In this document: piece by piece, positions 45,221 to 56,210 of the stretch
Position numbering within the stretch: position 1 is the stretch's first letter
How the letters are laid out: every line of letters begins with the position of its first letter
Assembly: GCA_020152595.1 (NCBI GenBank)
Contig: JAIGNY010004506.1
Span: forward strand, 147,501 to 211,500
DNA length: 64,000 bases
Origin: Chiridota heheva
Taxonomy: Eukaryota; Echinodermata; Holothuroidea; Apodida; Chiridotidae
Direction: 5' to 3'
Made by a program: the position numbers and the translations under genes
The notes under the pieces: generated by a model
Told to the model about the DNA's origin: nothing
The model's input: only the letters and a program-made list of their open reading frames with translations
Database searches by the model: none

Positions 45221-45781
45221 AGTAGTGTAAGGACCCTACTCCGGTTTTATGTGCGCTCATCGGTCGAAGGGCTCCTCTGGGTTCCCTAAAAAACGGATGG
45301 GCACACATAAAACCGGAGTAGGGTCCTTAAGGTTTTTGTTATGATAGAATAGCTTGTGTAGTTGACTTAGTAAATAGTTGTAGTTACCTTTTTCTTCTCA
45401 TGCGAAGAAAAAGAAAAACAAATGCGCACATAAAACCAGAGTATGGTCCTTACACTACTAGCTGTATTGGCAATCATTAATTATAGTCAGTGATCATTGT
45501 TAGAAAATAAAATTGTATGTTCAGCAAGATTTACAAAACCTTATCTTGATGTAATTTGCGAGCAGGCAAACACAAAAAAAAGTTTGATGAAATTTGTGTT
45601 GGTTGGGGAAATAATTGAATTAAAAAAAGTAATAATAATAAGGAGCCTACTCCGGTTTTATGTGCTTACATCGGTTTTTTGTTTGTTTTTTTAAAAAAAA
45701 AAGGAACCCATAAGGTTACCTTTTTGTGCAAAAAGAATCCTGATGTGCGCACATAAAACCGGAGTAGGATCCTTACACTAC
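45221..45781. mobile_element. Composite of two GTGTAAGGACCC TIR elements
   Basis: The outer ends AGTAGTGTAAGGACCCTACT and (inverted) GTAGTGTAAGGATCCTACT flank a 561-bp block. TGGCAGC is directly repeated just outside (45214-45220 and 45782-45788). Inside, the same terminal sequence occurs four times in alternating orientation (about 45221-45258, 45285-45330, 45423-45459, 45640-45670 and 45748-45781), each with CTCCGGTTTTATGTGC. Non-coding. It looks like two MITEs, or one with nested copies of its own ends. Confidence 0.65.
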
Positions 45782-45788
45782 TGGCAGC

Positions 45789-47580
45789 CGACAAACAACG
45801 CACAAGCCTGTACTAAAGCTAGGTTAACAAAGGTCAAAAAGCATATTTCTTAAGAAATGTTGCAAGTCGGTACATCTTTAACTAACTTCCACATAACCCT
45901 CTTAAGCATCTTTAGAAAAGGTAATTGTCCTGATATGTCAGGCTACGAACCAATTAAGTCCCCAAGTCAAGAGTTCGAGCAACTATCACATTTCATACAG
46001 GACAATAGTTCCGTGATCATTTGTGTCAATGGAGAGCTTATCCACTCATCTGATTGCAGTTTAAGTAGGTTCAAAATGAATTCTGAGAAATGTTTTTGCG
46101 TTCTTGCTTGTTTGTATGTTTTCGATTAACATTCGTGTGAATAGTGTGATGACAGGTTGAAAACATTGAAGCATTTAATAAATCCAACTTAAAGAAACAT
46201 AATTTAAGCTTATGAAACGGATATCCGAATCAGGAAGTTTTATTTCCTTTACATTATTAAGTTTGACAGCTATTGAGTCACCTTTTGAAATGAACTTTTC
46301 CTGACATTTCCCCTTATTTTTTCCTTCCAAATACAGTCATTCTTATCACCACTACAATACCCTTAAAGATAGTAATCTTTAATTCCTCTTTTTAATCCCT
46401 TATAAAGTTAATATAAGTATACATCAACAATGCAGTCAGTTCCCAGCGTAGCGTTAATGAGGTGGAGTGACGTCACTTTCTTTGCACAGGACCCCGCCCA
46501 TTTTGAGATTTTTCTTTCTTTCTTGAAACTAGTGACTGAAGGAATGCATTTTCTATACAGGGGGGGGGGTATGTCGTGAGTATGCTGTAGCAAACAAGAT
46601 GGCAAGGTAGGTGAAACAACAACAATTTCTCTTTCAATTGATATCAATTTTTACATGCTTTACTTGACCATTGTGGAGATATGTGTTTTACAGAATGGTA
46701 CATTGAAATATGTGGTAAATTTTAGACCAAATTTTGGCAGAGCTCCTGACCCACTTCGAGAAAATTAAGACAAAAAAAAAAATAAGAATCGATAGACGAA
46801 GCAATAAGTTTTCTGCCCATATCAACTTTGTGTGTGATGGGCGACAATTAAGGACAATTCGTTGCAGTTGAAGTGGGCCAAGATTCTCAGATTTTTTCAA
46901 GCATGTAAAGGGTTAATCTGAAATGATCGCTATATTAAGAACCACGTCGTACGTCAAAAACTTATTCTACGTAACTTTCGTGGTATTTTAATCATTGACT
47001 TAAGACAAACTTTAGCAAGGGTTAGGCCTAACGTTAGTAATATTATTGTAAGGATTAAACTATTAGCTGGAGCTACTGCAGGCCTACTGCATAAGAATTG
47101 ATTAATAAAGGTTTATGTTGGGCCTGTTCTTTTATATGTAAAGAACTAAATCTGTAATGATGGCCCAGCTTAGCTGTAACTTATACGGTATTGTGTTAGT
47201 AGTCGTGGAGTTGTGTATCCATTAAAACATTAGAAAATTACTTTAGAATATAAACTGAAGAAACATATAAATCCATAAAAAGAATGAAGGACGTGCAAAC
47301 AGGTAAGCATTCAGTTGTTTTTTTTAACGACAGAAATTCTTCTTATGGTATTATGTACTGGTGGGAATTGAAAAAAGAAACAATTTCAAGTATCGAGAAA
47401 TCAATTGAAGTGACGTTACCAGTACAGCCGTGTTCACTTCTGATTGTATTTATGGGATGCTACCTTTCCATTATTATAGGTATTTTTTTTTTTTGGCCCT
47501 CATTTAAATGTGTTTTCACAGTTTGAAGCTTTGTACTTCTGTATTTGTTCATTTTTTCTACTTTGAACTAAATCTTTACC
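45789..47580. other. Non-coding interval
   Basis: Two medium open frames on the plus strand (45857-46129 and 47284-47526) have no splice support and no recognisable domain, so I do not call them genes. TTAATCCCTTATAAAG near 46392 and AAAGGGTTAA near 46908 could be ends of another TTAA element, but the match is too short to call. Confidence 0.4.
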
Positions 47581-47584
47581 TTAA

Positions 47585-47700
47585 AGGATTAGTTCAATGG
47601 TCAACATGTCCATCTTATATGAAAGAGGACTTCAATAGAAAAAAAAATGGTTAAGAAAGCATTCAAAAATCAAATACTCTATTAATGATATACTGAAGTT
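47585..47700 (+). mobile_element. Left-end fragment of AGGATTAGTTCAG TTAA MITE
   Basis: After TTAA at 47581-47584 it reads AGGATTAGTTCAATGGTCAA, CATCTTATATGAAAGAGGAC, GAAAGCATTCAAAAATC and then diverges; the right arm is absent. Confidence 0.7.
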
Positions 47701-47751
47701 TCACTCCACCCTGTTGTCCATGATATCAAATGAAGGAAAATTTCTACTATT

Positions 47752-48350
47752 AGGGTGTTTCAGCTGACGTCACGTGACTTTGTTTACATCACTATTTTGT
47801 CGGTCAAAACCATAGTTGTCTGCTGTACAATTAATTAGACTTACATACGTTTGCATATTGTTATATAAGATTATTTTTGTAATACAATTATGCTGGATTC
47901 TTGCTGTGCCGTTGGTTGCACTAATAGATGTGTGCGGGGAATAAAAAGACATTTTCTCAATTTAAATCTGATCTTGATCGACGTTCGAAGTGGGTTTCTG
48001 CTCTAGAGGGGACGCTTCAACCTATGGTTCACACTAGGATTTGCAGCGAGCACTTTATATCAGGTATGTTGGCTTTGTCTGAGTATAACGAACAATCAGA
48101 TGGCATTAACATTAAAATTACTCTAAATACACCCTATGAAAATATAAAACTTAAGGAAAATATGAAGTAAAATCAGAAGCGAGCAAAAAATTAGTAAAAT
48201 TCGCTGAACTGGTACTGGTAGGTTAGCATGTAGTATGTTTGTTGTACGTGTGATGTGACTGAGCTGTGTGAAGACTGGTGAAACGCAACAATGTCGCTGC
48301 CCGGCAAAATGGACTTCAGTTTAGAAGTCACATGATGAATTCCCTCTATA
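47752..48350 (+). mobile_element. THAP-transposon-derived MITE, copy 2 (best preserved)
   Basis: It begins AGGGTGTTTCAGCTGACGTCA and ends ATGAATTCCCTCTATAG; the ends are imperfect inverted repeats. Internally, plus-strand frames read MLDSCCAVGCTNR, then after one frame change NKKTFSQFKSDLDRRSKWVS and VHTRICSEHFISG, followed at 48065 by CAG|GTATGT, a splice-donor-like site. The C-x4-C, the W, and the C-x2-H in CSEHF are the zinc-binding pattern of a THAP domain. A right-hand tail GTGTGATGTGACTGAGCTGT, GAAACGCAACAATG, CGCTGCCCGGCAAAATGG is shared with copies 1 and 3. This is the 5' exon of a THAP-bearing transposase fused to its 3' end by internal deletion. Confidence 0.75.
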
Positions 48351-49029
48351 GTGTGAAACTAAGAATCAATCAAGACAATATGAAGGTATGCTTCTATATT
48401 AAATCAGGGATCTGCTATTCCTCATTAAATCGAGGATGTCCATACCTCCCGATTCCATGCAGGATGCCCAACATTTTGCAAGGAGGTAGACATCACGTTT
48501 TTGACCTAGCAGATACATGATACTTCCTTGTAGGTTGTTAACCCAGTAAGCTATTCCTCGTAATTGCTCCATGGTTAACCGCTACATTTGTAGATGGAAG
48601 TTTAGAAAAGAAAAATATCCTCCCAAACAGTATGGGACTGATTATGGTCTAGGGGTACACTATTTGGTTGAGAATTTTTATGGAAGGTATTTGGAAGATA
48701 ATTTTTCTGGAGAGTGGTTGTTTATATAACTATAAATCATTTTAAACTACTAGTCCCAAGAATTGTAAAAATGAGTAATTTATAATTTGAAGATGTGCCA
48801 GAGACCTTTTCATATATAGGCAGTGGGTTTAAAATTAAGTTTTAGACTTTCTTGGTGAGGTACAGCGGCACTCCTTCCAACTACATTAAACTTCCAAAAG
48901 CAAACAGAAAGTTATTATTTCGGGGGACAACAAAAATTTACATATATTTTAAATAATTAGTCGTAGAAATTAAACTAGAACGGTAAATACCGTCATTGTT
49001 CGCATGCCCATGCAAATTGACACCCATAT
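48351..49029. other. Non-coding interval
   Basis: No exon supported. Confidence 0.4.
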
Positions 49030-49897
49030 TATATGACCCAGCCAATTATAAAAATGGCATCTCACACTAAGTCCCACATGGCAGCCCATGTACCACATGA
49101 CATCTCACGCCATGTACCACATGACATCTCACCCCATGTCCCACATGGCATCCCACATGGCATCCCATCCCATGTCCCACATGGCATTCCACCATATTTT
49201 CCACATGGCATCCCACCCCATGTCCCACATGACATCCCATGTCCCACGTGGCATTCCATCATGTCCCACAGGGCATTCCATCCTATGACCCACATGGCAT
49301 TCCACCCTATGTCCCACATCCCATGTACCAAGTGACATCCCACCTCATGTCCCACATGACATCCCATGCCTTGTCCCACATGGCATTCCACCATATCTCC
49401 CACATGGCAAACCACCATACTGTGTCTCACATGGTATTCCACCATATATCCCACATGGCATTCCACCATACGTCCCACATGGCATCCCATGCTATGACCT
49501 ACATGGCATCCCTCCCTGTGTCCCGCATCAGTGGCTTCCCACCTGCTCCACATAGCATCCCACCATATGTTCCACATGGGATCCCTCCTAATGTCCCAAT
49601 GACATCCTACTTTATGTCCCACATCCCATGTCCTCATGGCCTCCTACCCTATGTCCCACATAGCCTCCTACCCTGTCACACATGGCATTCTACCTTATGT
49701 CACACATGACATCCTACCTTATGTCACACATGGCATCCCAACCAATGTCACACTCTGCGTTACTCGTGGCATCCACCATGTCCCACATGGCATCCTACCC
49801 TGTTCCACATGGCATCCCACCCCATGTCCCACATGGCATCCCATTCCATGTCCCACATGGCATCCCCCCTAATGTCCCACATGACATCCCATAGGCT
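49030..49897 (+). repeat. Degenerate ACATGGCATCCCAC minisatellite array
   Basis: About 40 diverged copies of a roughly 19-22 bp unit (CATGTCCCACATGGCATCCC and variants). Open frames on both strands are repeat translations (HVPHGIPP/MSHMASH on plus, CHVGHGM on minus). It continues, after a 115-base unique block, into the 50013-50340 arrays. Confidence 0.9.
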
Positions 49898-50450
49898 ACA
49901 TAAGAAGTCTCATCCTAGCTATCACAGTCCCTGATTGAGCATACTAAGTATGAAAGTGTCAGTTCATATAATAACTTATATGCAAATGACTTGTTGAAAT
50001 GGGGTGGAATGCCATGTCCCACATGACATCCCATGTCCCACATGACATCCCATGTCCCACATGACATCCCATGTCCCACATGACATCCCATGTCCCACAT
50101 GACATCCCATGTCCCACATGACATCCCATGTCCCACATGACATCCCATGTCCCACATGACATCCCATATACCACATAACATTCCATCCCATGGCAATCCA
50201 CCTTATGTCCTGCCTGGCATTCCACCACACATCCTACATGGCATTCCACCCTGTTTCACATGGCATCCCACCCCATGTCCCACATGGCATCCCACCCCAT
50301 GTCCCACATGGCATCCCACCCTATGTCTCACATGACATCCAATAAGCTCCATAAGAAGTCTCATCCAAGCTATCACAATCCCTGATTGAGCATACTATGA
50401 ATTAAAGTGTCAGTCTATATAATAACTTATATGCAAATGAGTTGTTGAAT
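49880..50450 (+). repeat. Two-copy duplication of array edge plus flank
   Basis: The block CATAAGAAGTCTCATCC, AGCTATCACA, TCCCTGATTGAGCATACTA, AAGTGTCAGT, TATAATAACTTATATGCAAA, TGA.TTGTTGAA occurs at about 49900-50000 and 50350-50450, each immediately after satellite units. A third, more diverged version is near 50585-50660. So array plus flank was duplicated as a unit of about 450 bases. Confidence 0.8.
50013..50164 (+). repeat. Perfect 19-bp satellite block, 8 units
   Basis: Eight identical, gapless copies of CATGTCCCACATGACATCC (start positions 50013, 50032, 50051, ... 50146). The neighbouring array is much more diverged, so this block was homogenised or expanded recently. All minus frames read a 19-residue cyclic peptide with a GTWDVMWDMGCHVGHGMSC core; not a gene. 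It is followed by diverged units to about 50340. Confidence 0.95.
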
Positions 50451-50651
50451 AAGAAAAAAAAGTTGGAGTCAAATAATTATGCCTGATATAGCCCTTGGTA
50501 TATACAACATGGTAAATATCAAATCATATGTCCTTTATAGCCCCCATCCATGTCCCACATGGCATCCCTCCCTATGTTTATATGCATTCACATCCTGTTA
50601 CACTCCCTGAATAAACATATTAAATTAAAAAAAGTATGGTCAGGTCATGAT

Positions 50652-51126
50652 ACTGTAGCAACTTTATGCAAATGAGCACAATGATAAAGGTGGAGTTTAA
50701 AAAAACATGCCTTATACAACTGTTGGTGCCCAAATATTGTGAAGAATTTTAAGGATTTTAAACCTCAAGTACTACAAGAGAGACTTGAAGATCTCTAAAG
50801 AATATTGAAAATTATATCATTTTACAGTTATCTTCTAAGAAAATATCAAATGTATTGTAGACTTTTTAAGGAAACTAGTCTTCAATCATATCTTAAGTAT
50901 CTCTGAAAATCTTTAACATATTATAAGGAAATTTTAATCTTCCATAAGGATATCTGAAAAAACTTTAACTTTTTCTGAGGAACTCTGAAGAAACTTTAAC
51001 ATTTTCTGAGAAATTCTCAAAAAACTTTAACATTTCTGAGGAAATCTCAGGACAAATCTGTGGACGGCTGGACAGAGGTAATCGCCATTACATAGGTTCG
51101 CATAATGCTACGCATGCGAACCAAAA
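50652..51126 (+). repeat. Hairpin-ended repeat family Y, copy with perfect hairpin
   Basis: It aligns with 2985-3436. It ends CGCCATTACATAGGTTCGCA, TAATGCTACGCATGCGAACC, AAAAAG. GGTTCGCAT (51095-51103) and ATGCGAACC (51114-51122) are perfect inverted repeats around a 10-base loop. Sequence immediately before it (TATGCAAATGAG, CCTGAATAAACATATTAAA) is a third version of the 49.9/50.35 kb block, so the satellite arrays at 49-50.5 kb probably belong to the same element. Confidence 0.7.
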
Positions 51127-51187
51127 AGCAATAAAAATACCAAATTGTATTTATTTATTTATTTATTCATTTGTCCTATTTCTTTAA

Positions 51188-51768
51188 CGGATTAGTTCAG
51201 TGGTCAAGCATGACCATCTTATATGAACAAGTACTCCAAAAGAAACAAATTGCTGAAGAAAGCATTCAAAATCTTATTCCGTTAAAGAGATATTAAAGTT
51301 AAAAGCTCTGTCTTATCTGTGTAGAAATGACTGGTGTAGTAAGTCTACTAAGGAAAGTTGGTCTCTTTATCTTCACATTATTAACAATCATTAACGTATT
51401 TTAAAGAAAGTTTATTAAATTTGTTCACTATTTAAATTATTTTATCTTAAACTTTCTTCTGGTTGTATATATTATAAATACCCTTCCTAGTAGATTCAGT
51501 TTTACTAATTTTTTGACATATCCCATGGTTTTTGAGCCACAAAATCACAAGACAAAAAATAAAATAGAATACTTTGAGGAGTCTGAGGCTAAGACATCAC
51601 ACGTCACAACTACTCTGATTTCAGTCATTTTTCTCACAAATGATACCAAACTTTAAACTTAGATATCCCAAACGGAATAAGGTTTTTGAATGCTTTCTTC
51701 ACCATTTAATTTCTTTTGAAGTCCTCTTTCATATAAGATAAGATTTGTTTGACCCCTGAACTAATCCT
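51188..51768. mobile_element. TTAA-target MITE, AGGATTAGTTCAG family, full copy
   Basis: TTAA lies at 51184-51187 and 51769-51772. The left end CGGATTAGTTCAGTGGTCAA and right end TTGACCCCTGAACTAATCCT are inverted repeats, and arms continue through TCTTATATGAACAAG and GAAAGCATTCAAAATCTTAT. The interior (TTTTTGAGCCACAAAATCAC) matches 15170. Length 581 bp. Non-coding. Confidence 0.8.
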
Positions 51769-51772
51769 TTAA

Positions 51773-52416
51773 AGCCAGCATTTGTTAAATATGCAAATTC
51801 TGGTTTTGACCATAACGGGATCAACAAATCCAAGCAATCCTAATTTTTGCTGGCTGTGCCCATCGGCACAGTTTATATACTAAACATATGCATATTATAT
51901 TCTTAGGGCAAGCTAATTTTCTTCCTGGACAACGACACATGCAGAGTTTAATGCCCGGTGGACAAGCTGCCTTCCAAATGATTTGTCGAGCCATGGGAGT
52001 TATTTCAGTTAATAGCGCCACGGTCCAACACTCCTGACAACTTTTCTTCCCCTAGTTAAATGAACCTAGCTCATACTATCAAAGTGACCTTCACTAAAAG
52101 CGTATGGAAAGAGTCAAAATAAGATAAAAGGATTACAAAATCTAACACTCAAATTTCCTGTCAAAATAAATTTGCTAAGAACATTTTTGATCGCTCAAAA
52201 CATGCACATTGTGCCCTGTCGATGCCTTGGCACTTAGCAATCACGACATTCCGTCAAAGATAACATGAAGAAATGCCCTGAACTTTTAGAAGAAGGATGA
52301 TTGTTCTGACACCTAAGTAATGGCTTATCAGCTATCACCTATTCCATTAGAGGTACATTTCTGACATGTTAGTACTAATTGGAACATTGTCACTTGATAG
52401 GAAAAATGTAAGCCCC
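51773..52416. other. Non-coding; Cys-rich open frame not supported
   Basis: A 66-codon minus frame at 52021-51821 has ten Cys but lacks a signal peptide, splice sites or any family pattern. I leave it uncalled. Confidence 0.4.
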
Positions 52417-52420
52417 TTAA

Positions 52421-52951
52421 AGGATTAGTCGGTGGTCAAGCAAGTTAATCTTATATGCATGTGGACTTTAAAAGAAACAAAAAGGTGAAGAAACTACTTA
52501 AATATCTTACTCCGTTAAGGAGATATTTGAGTTAAAGCTTTTGTTATCTGTGTAGAAATGACTGGCGTAATACAGTCTACAATGGATGGATGACGCTCGC
52601 ACGTTAACATTCATAACAATTGCTAATGTATTTTACAGCAAATTGATTTAACATTTTTTACTATTTGAATTATATTTCTCAAACTTTTTTTAGGTAGTAA
52701 ATTATATTTACCCTGACAAGATTCTGTTTTACTACTTTCCTGACATATCCAATGTTTTTATAGCCACAAAATCTAACAGAGAACATAAAGACTTTAAGGA
52801 GTCTTAAGGCTGTGATGTCACAACTAGTCTTGATTTCAGTAGTTTCTACACAAATGATACCAAATTTAAAACTTTAATATCTCTTTAATGGAATAAGATT
52901 TTTGAACGCTTTCTGTACTATTTTGTTTCTTTGAAGCCCTCTTTCATTTAG
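52421..52951. mobile_element. TTAA-target MITE, AGGATTAGTTCAG family, right-truncated
   Basis: After TTAA (52417-52420): AGGATTAGTCGGTGGTCAAG, then the usual arm and interior (AATGACTGGCGTAATACAGT, GCCACAAAATCTAACAGAG). The right arm (AATGGAATAAGATTTTTGAA, GCCCTCTTTCATTTAG) stops near 52951 without the last 40 bases. Confidence 0.7.
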
Positions 52952-54309
52952 AGAAGGAACATTACATCATATCACGTGACCTTTTTGTCTACAACACCAT
53001 GTTGGAGGGCAAGAGAACACAACGGATCCATTTGCAGAACTGGTACCCTGCGTGTGTAATATACCATACACACACTGTTCTATAACACGTGAAATTAAAA
53101 TGATCAGTTCTTCTGGATCAGAATCTTTTTATCAGTACGTGCAACATCTTAATGATGAACAAAAATAGTGATATATAGTTTAAGTGTTCAATTATGGATG
53201 TGCAGGAATCCTATTATTTGCCATGAGCTTTGTTCAAGCCGATTAAAGAAGTTTGGAACCATCAGACGTTCCTGGCATTGCTTATCTCGACATTTACAAC
53301 TACCTTGTTAACATGAAGTCATCAGGTCATACTACACAGTGGCAACAAGCCTGTAATTCCAACTCAAGTAACAGGCTTGGCTAATTTGCTTATTAAGTAG
53401 AAAGGCTGCACATGAAAACATTTCACACTACGAAATCTGGTGTGGGGGCAAGACATGCAATTCAGTGGTAAAAATATGAGATACACAGTACTACTGTCAA
53501 AGGTGAGAATTAAGAGGAAATTGTTTTGGTGGGGAGATCAATTATTTCAAATCAAATTGCAGGCCCTTCAATGGCTAAATAAGTCGATCAAAGGTACCAT
53601 TTTGGTGATTATTCATAGGGATATTTTCACAGGGTACCAAAATGTATCATTTGGGGAGTGGTGTGGGGGGGGGGGGGAGGGGTAATGAAAAGGAATGGGA
53701 GACATTTGTCCCCCAATTAGTATGTTAAAAAGACTATGGTTCACTGTTCCCAAATGATGGCCACATAAATAGGAATTGACTTTTGTTAGAGGGGAGGAAG
53801 CATGTTCAAAGAGAAAAAGTCTTTAAGTTGTACCTAAAAAAGTAAATAGAGATTTCATTTATATGAGGTCTGAAATAAACCTCATTTGACATGATATGAA
53901 ATGTTCACCACATCAGCAGCGTAAGAAAGTATTTGATATGGGAGGGGGGAAGGGGGCAGATTGATCATTTGTCTCAACAAGCCTCAGTACAAAAACTGTA
54001 TCCACCGGTACTTTACTGTGAGAATAAGAGTGAATGCAGAGATAAGTGACTGGCAATCGTGTTCTGTTAGGCCCCATAGAAAAATTATTAGCTCATCAGT
54101 TTTGAAAGAATCTATTTTTTTTTTTTTAATATCATATTTTTCTCTCGGATATGTCATTCAGCATCCATATTCCATTTCTTTCTACTTTCTACCTAAATAC
54201 AAACAATTGCTTCTAATAGATTTCAATATTTATTATGCCTGCTGTGATTGACTTGATTCGGAATTATGAAAATCACATAAATGAATTGGCTTGGGGAAAA
54301 AAAAACCAA
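52952..54309. other. Non-coding; G-run at 53667-53680
   Basis: No exon supported. It begins ATCACGTGACC..TTTTGTCTACAACACCATGTTGG, vaguely like the MITE terminus at 47.76 kb. GGGGGGGGGGGGAGGGG at 53666. Confidence 0.4.
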
Positions 54310-54540
54310 CAGACATCGCAAAGAATACAAATCCCCTTGCTGCTAATAACATGCTTTCCACCCTCTACGGACCATGGGCTATGTGTTTACCACATATGAC
54401 ATTAATCCGTGTATCGTTTTGAAATACCGTGTTTACAAGCTGGGCATCACAAGCACACATACATACACCCATACATACACAACACATGTGCCATTATGAC
54501 CGCATAGGTTCCTGATGCTATCGCACCGAACCAAAAAAAT
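54310..54540 (+). repeat. Hairpin-ended repeat family X, short copy
   Basis: AGACATCGCAAAGAATACAA (also at 26863), GACCATGGGCTATGTGTTTA, CACATATGACATTAATCC (as in the 4-5 kb core), a CACATACATACACC tract, then the terminal GGTTCCTGATGCTATCGCAC, CGAACCAAAAA. It shows one core unit, the microsatellite and the hairpin terminus in order. Confidence 0.65.
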
Positions 54541-55714
54541 CTGCAAATCCCCTTGACTGTTTTTCTTCTAAATGTAACATATCAGAATCTGCCCATTATA
54601 GAACTCCATTGCTATTTTGCCTTTTTACACTGAATTTCAAAATAAAATCAGGCAAGTAGGTATCAATATTAATTAAAATAAGAACCTATGATCGTAAAAA
54701 TATCAAATAATTACAAAATTTCATTATTTATTTTCAGTAACTACCTGGAAGGCCAGCAGATTACATAATGCATGAGCAAGACATTGATTGAATATCCTTC
54801 GATGGTGCTCAAAAAGTCTGTGTCAAATTGAGCACATCGGTGGGTTTTTGAATGGAAGATTTTATCCTCTAAATGTTCTTCTCTTTCCTGAAATGTAATC
54901 AAGGAAATTACTCTTTGCATGATGGAGTCCAATAAACAATGTGATATAATTGCAATGAATAATTACACTCAATGTGTAATTAATCTTGTGATTGCATTTG
55001 CTTCATGAGTCACTTACACAATTCAAGTTCAAATGAAAAATAAACATTGCAATGGAAGATGAATTATAAAGAAGGTATATACGTTCAACAAAAACCTGCA
55101 AATATTTCATTGTTTAAAAAAAATAAATAAACCAAGCGTATCTCATAAATATATCATAATCATTACTTTTATGTTCAGGGCAAAGGACATATAAATTATA
55201 TCAACTTCAAAATGTGTTCAGATTGAGAGAAATTGCTACAAAATGATTTAATTCTATTGAGTAAGATTGCAAGAAGGAATGACATTGAGATGGTTAAGAA
55301 GGCATACATTTTGAAATTTAGATCACAGCTGATACCTGGCTCCTCAACTGCAGCAGAAACTAAATGCACTTGACGATACACGACAGTGAAAAAGCTTAAT
55401 AAAGCAATTTTATCTTAATTGACTTTACCTAAAAGTGTAAGGAATAAAGGAATAGACATCATTGTCATGAAGAAAATAGGACGAGTTTCAATGACAGATT
55501 ACTCGAGAGATCATTCATGAATTTTTCTAAGATAAATGAATTACGGGATGGTGGATAAAGTCAAAACAAATTTTAAACCGTCACCAACCATAAAAACATC
55601 AATAATTCTGTCAACATCAGTTTTAAAGTCAACCATTTTACAGCATTTTATATCATCAGATATAAATGTATAAATTTCAAAACAAAAGTGTGATATATGA
55701 ATGGGTACATATAA
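54541..55714. other. Non-coding AT-rich interval
   Basis: No exon supported. AAGATTGCAAGAAGGAATGACATTGAGATGG..CTGATACCTGGCTCCTCAACT at 55262-55350 resembles 57570-57655 (AAGATTTTAAGAAAAATTGACATTGAGATAG..CTGACAGTTGTTTACTCAAC). The downstream pair GACGAGTTTCAATGACAGATT / GACGAGTTTGCGTGACAGATT also matches, so a roughly 300-base dispersed repeat is present in both places. Confidence 0.5.
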
Positions 55715-56199
55715 CTTGGTTTGGTTTGTTGATGTTTCACGGCACCGCGACAGTCAGTCAAATGTGCCAAGATGTTAAAAACTAAGGTGCTTGAGTTAGG
55801 ACAGAGAGGAAAGAGAGGTGGGATAAGAGGGAAGGATGGAGATAAAGTGAATAAAGGAAAAGAAGTTAAGGTAATAAAAGGAAGAATAGGAGGATTAGGC
55901 AGAGAAGGGAAGGAAAGGGAGGTTTAGATCAGGTGGAATACATTGCTGTTGCAGAGAAAGGTGATGAAGTTGGAGGTAGGATTGTTCTTGAAAAGATCAG
56001 ATATGGAGGTGGAGGGGGAGAGGTGTGATCTGGTGTTCAGGTATATGGGACAGGTTAAGAGGATATGCTTGATCGAGAGATCGGTGTTGCATGTAGGGCA
56101 GAGAGGAGCAGGGGAGCCGGAAAGTAGGTGAGAGTGGGTGAGAGAGGTGTGGCCGAGGTGGATGCAGGTGATAACAACGTCCTCCCTGCAGATATAACT
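55715..56199 (-). pseudogene. RNase-H non-LTR retrotransposon, 3' end, second subfamily
   Basis: The minus strand reads without interruption EDVVITCIHLGHTSLTHSHL, LSGSPAPLCPTCNTDLSIKH, ILLTCPIYLNTRSHLSPS and ends NVFHLI then TAA near 55927. The CPTC..H..LL.CP arrangement is the Cys-His tail typical after RNase H in these LINEs. The 3'UTR ends AGATGTTAAAAACTAAG-like sequence, GTCGCGGTGCCGTGAAAC and CAAACCAAACCAA, diverged from copies 1 and 2 but clearly related. 5'-truncated at about 56199, immediately before a TTAA MITE at 56207. Confidence 0.8.
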
Positions 56200-56210
56200 A
56201 TTTCCTTTAA

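Noticed and set aside
45857-46129. 90-codon plus frame with mixed composition
   Set aside because: No splice sites in phase, no recognisable domain, and coding-like character is weak.
46392-46916. Possible TTAA element (TTAATCCCTTATAAAG ... AAAGGGTTAA)
   Set aside because: Only about ten bases match between ends and no paralogue was seen in the window.
47284-47526. 80-codon plus frame with a hydrophobic end
   Set aside because: The hydrophobic part runs into a T-run; no splice support or second copy.
49033-50335. Many long open frames (up to 191 codons) on both strands
   Set aside because: All are translations of the 19-20 base satellite, present in several frames at once with the same cyclic peptide; no start context, splice sites or domain.
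51821-52021. Cys-rich 66-codon minus frame (possible small secreted peptide)
   Set aside because: No signal peptide-like start, no splice sites, irregular Cys spacing, and it lies between MITEs.
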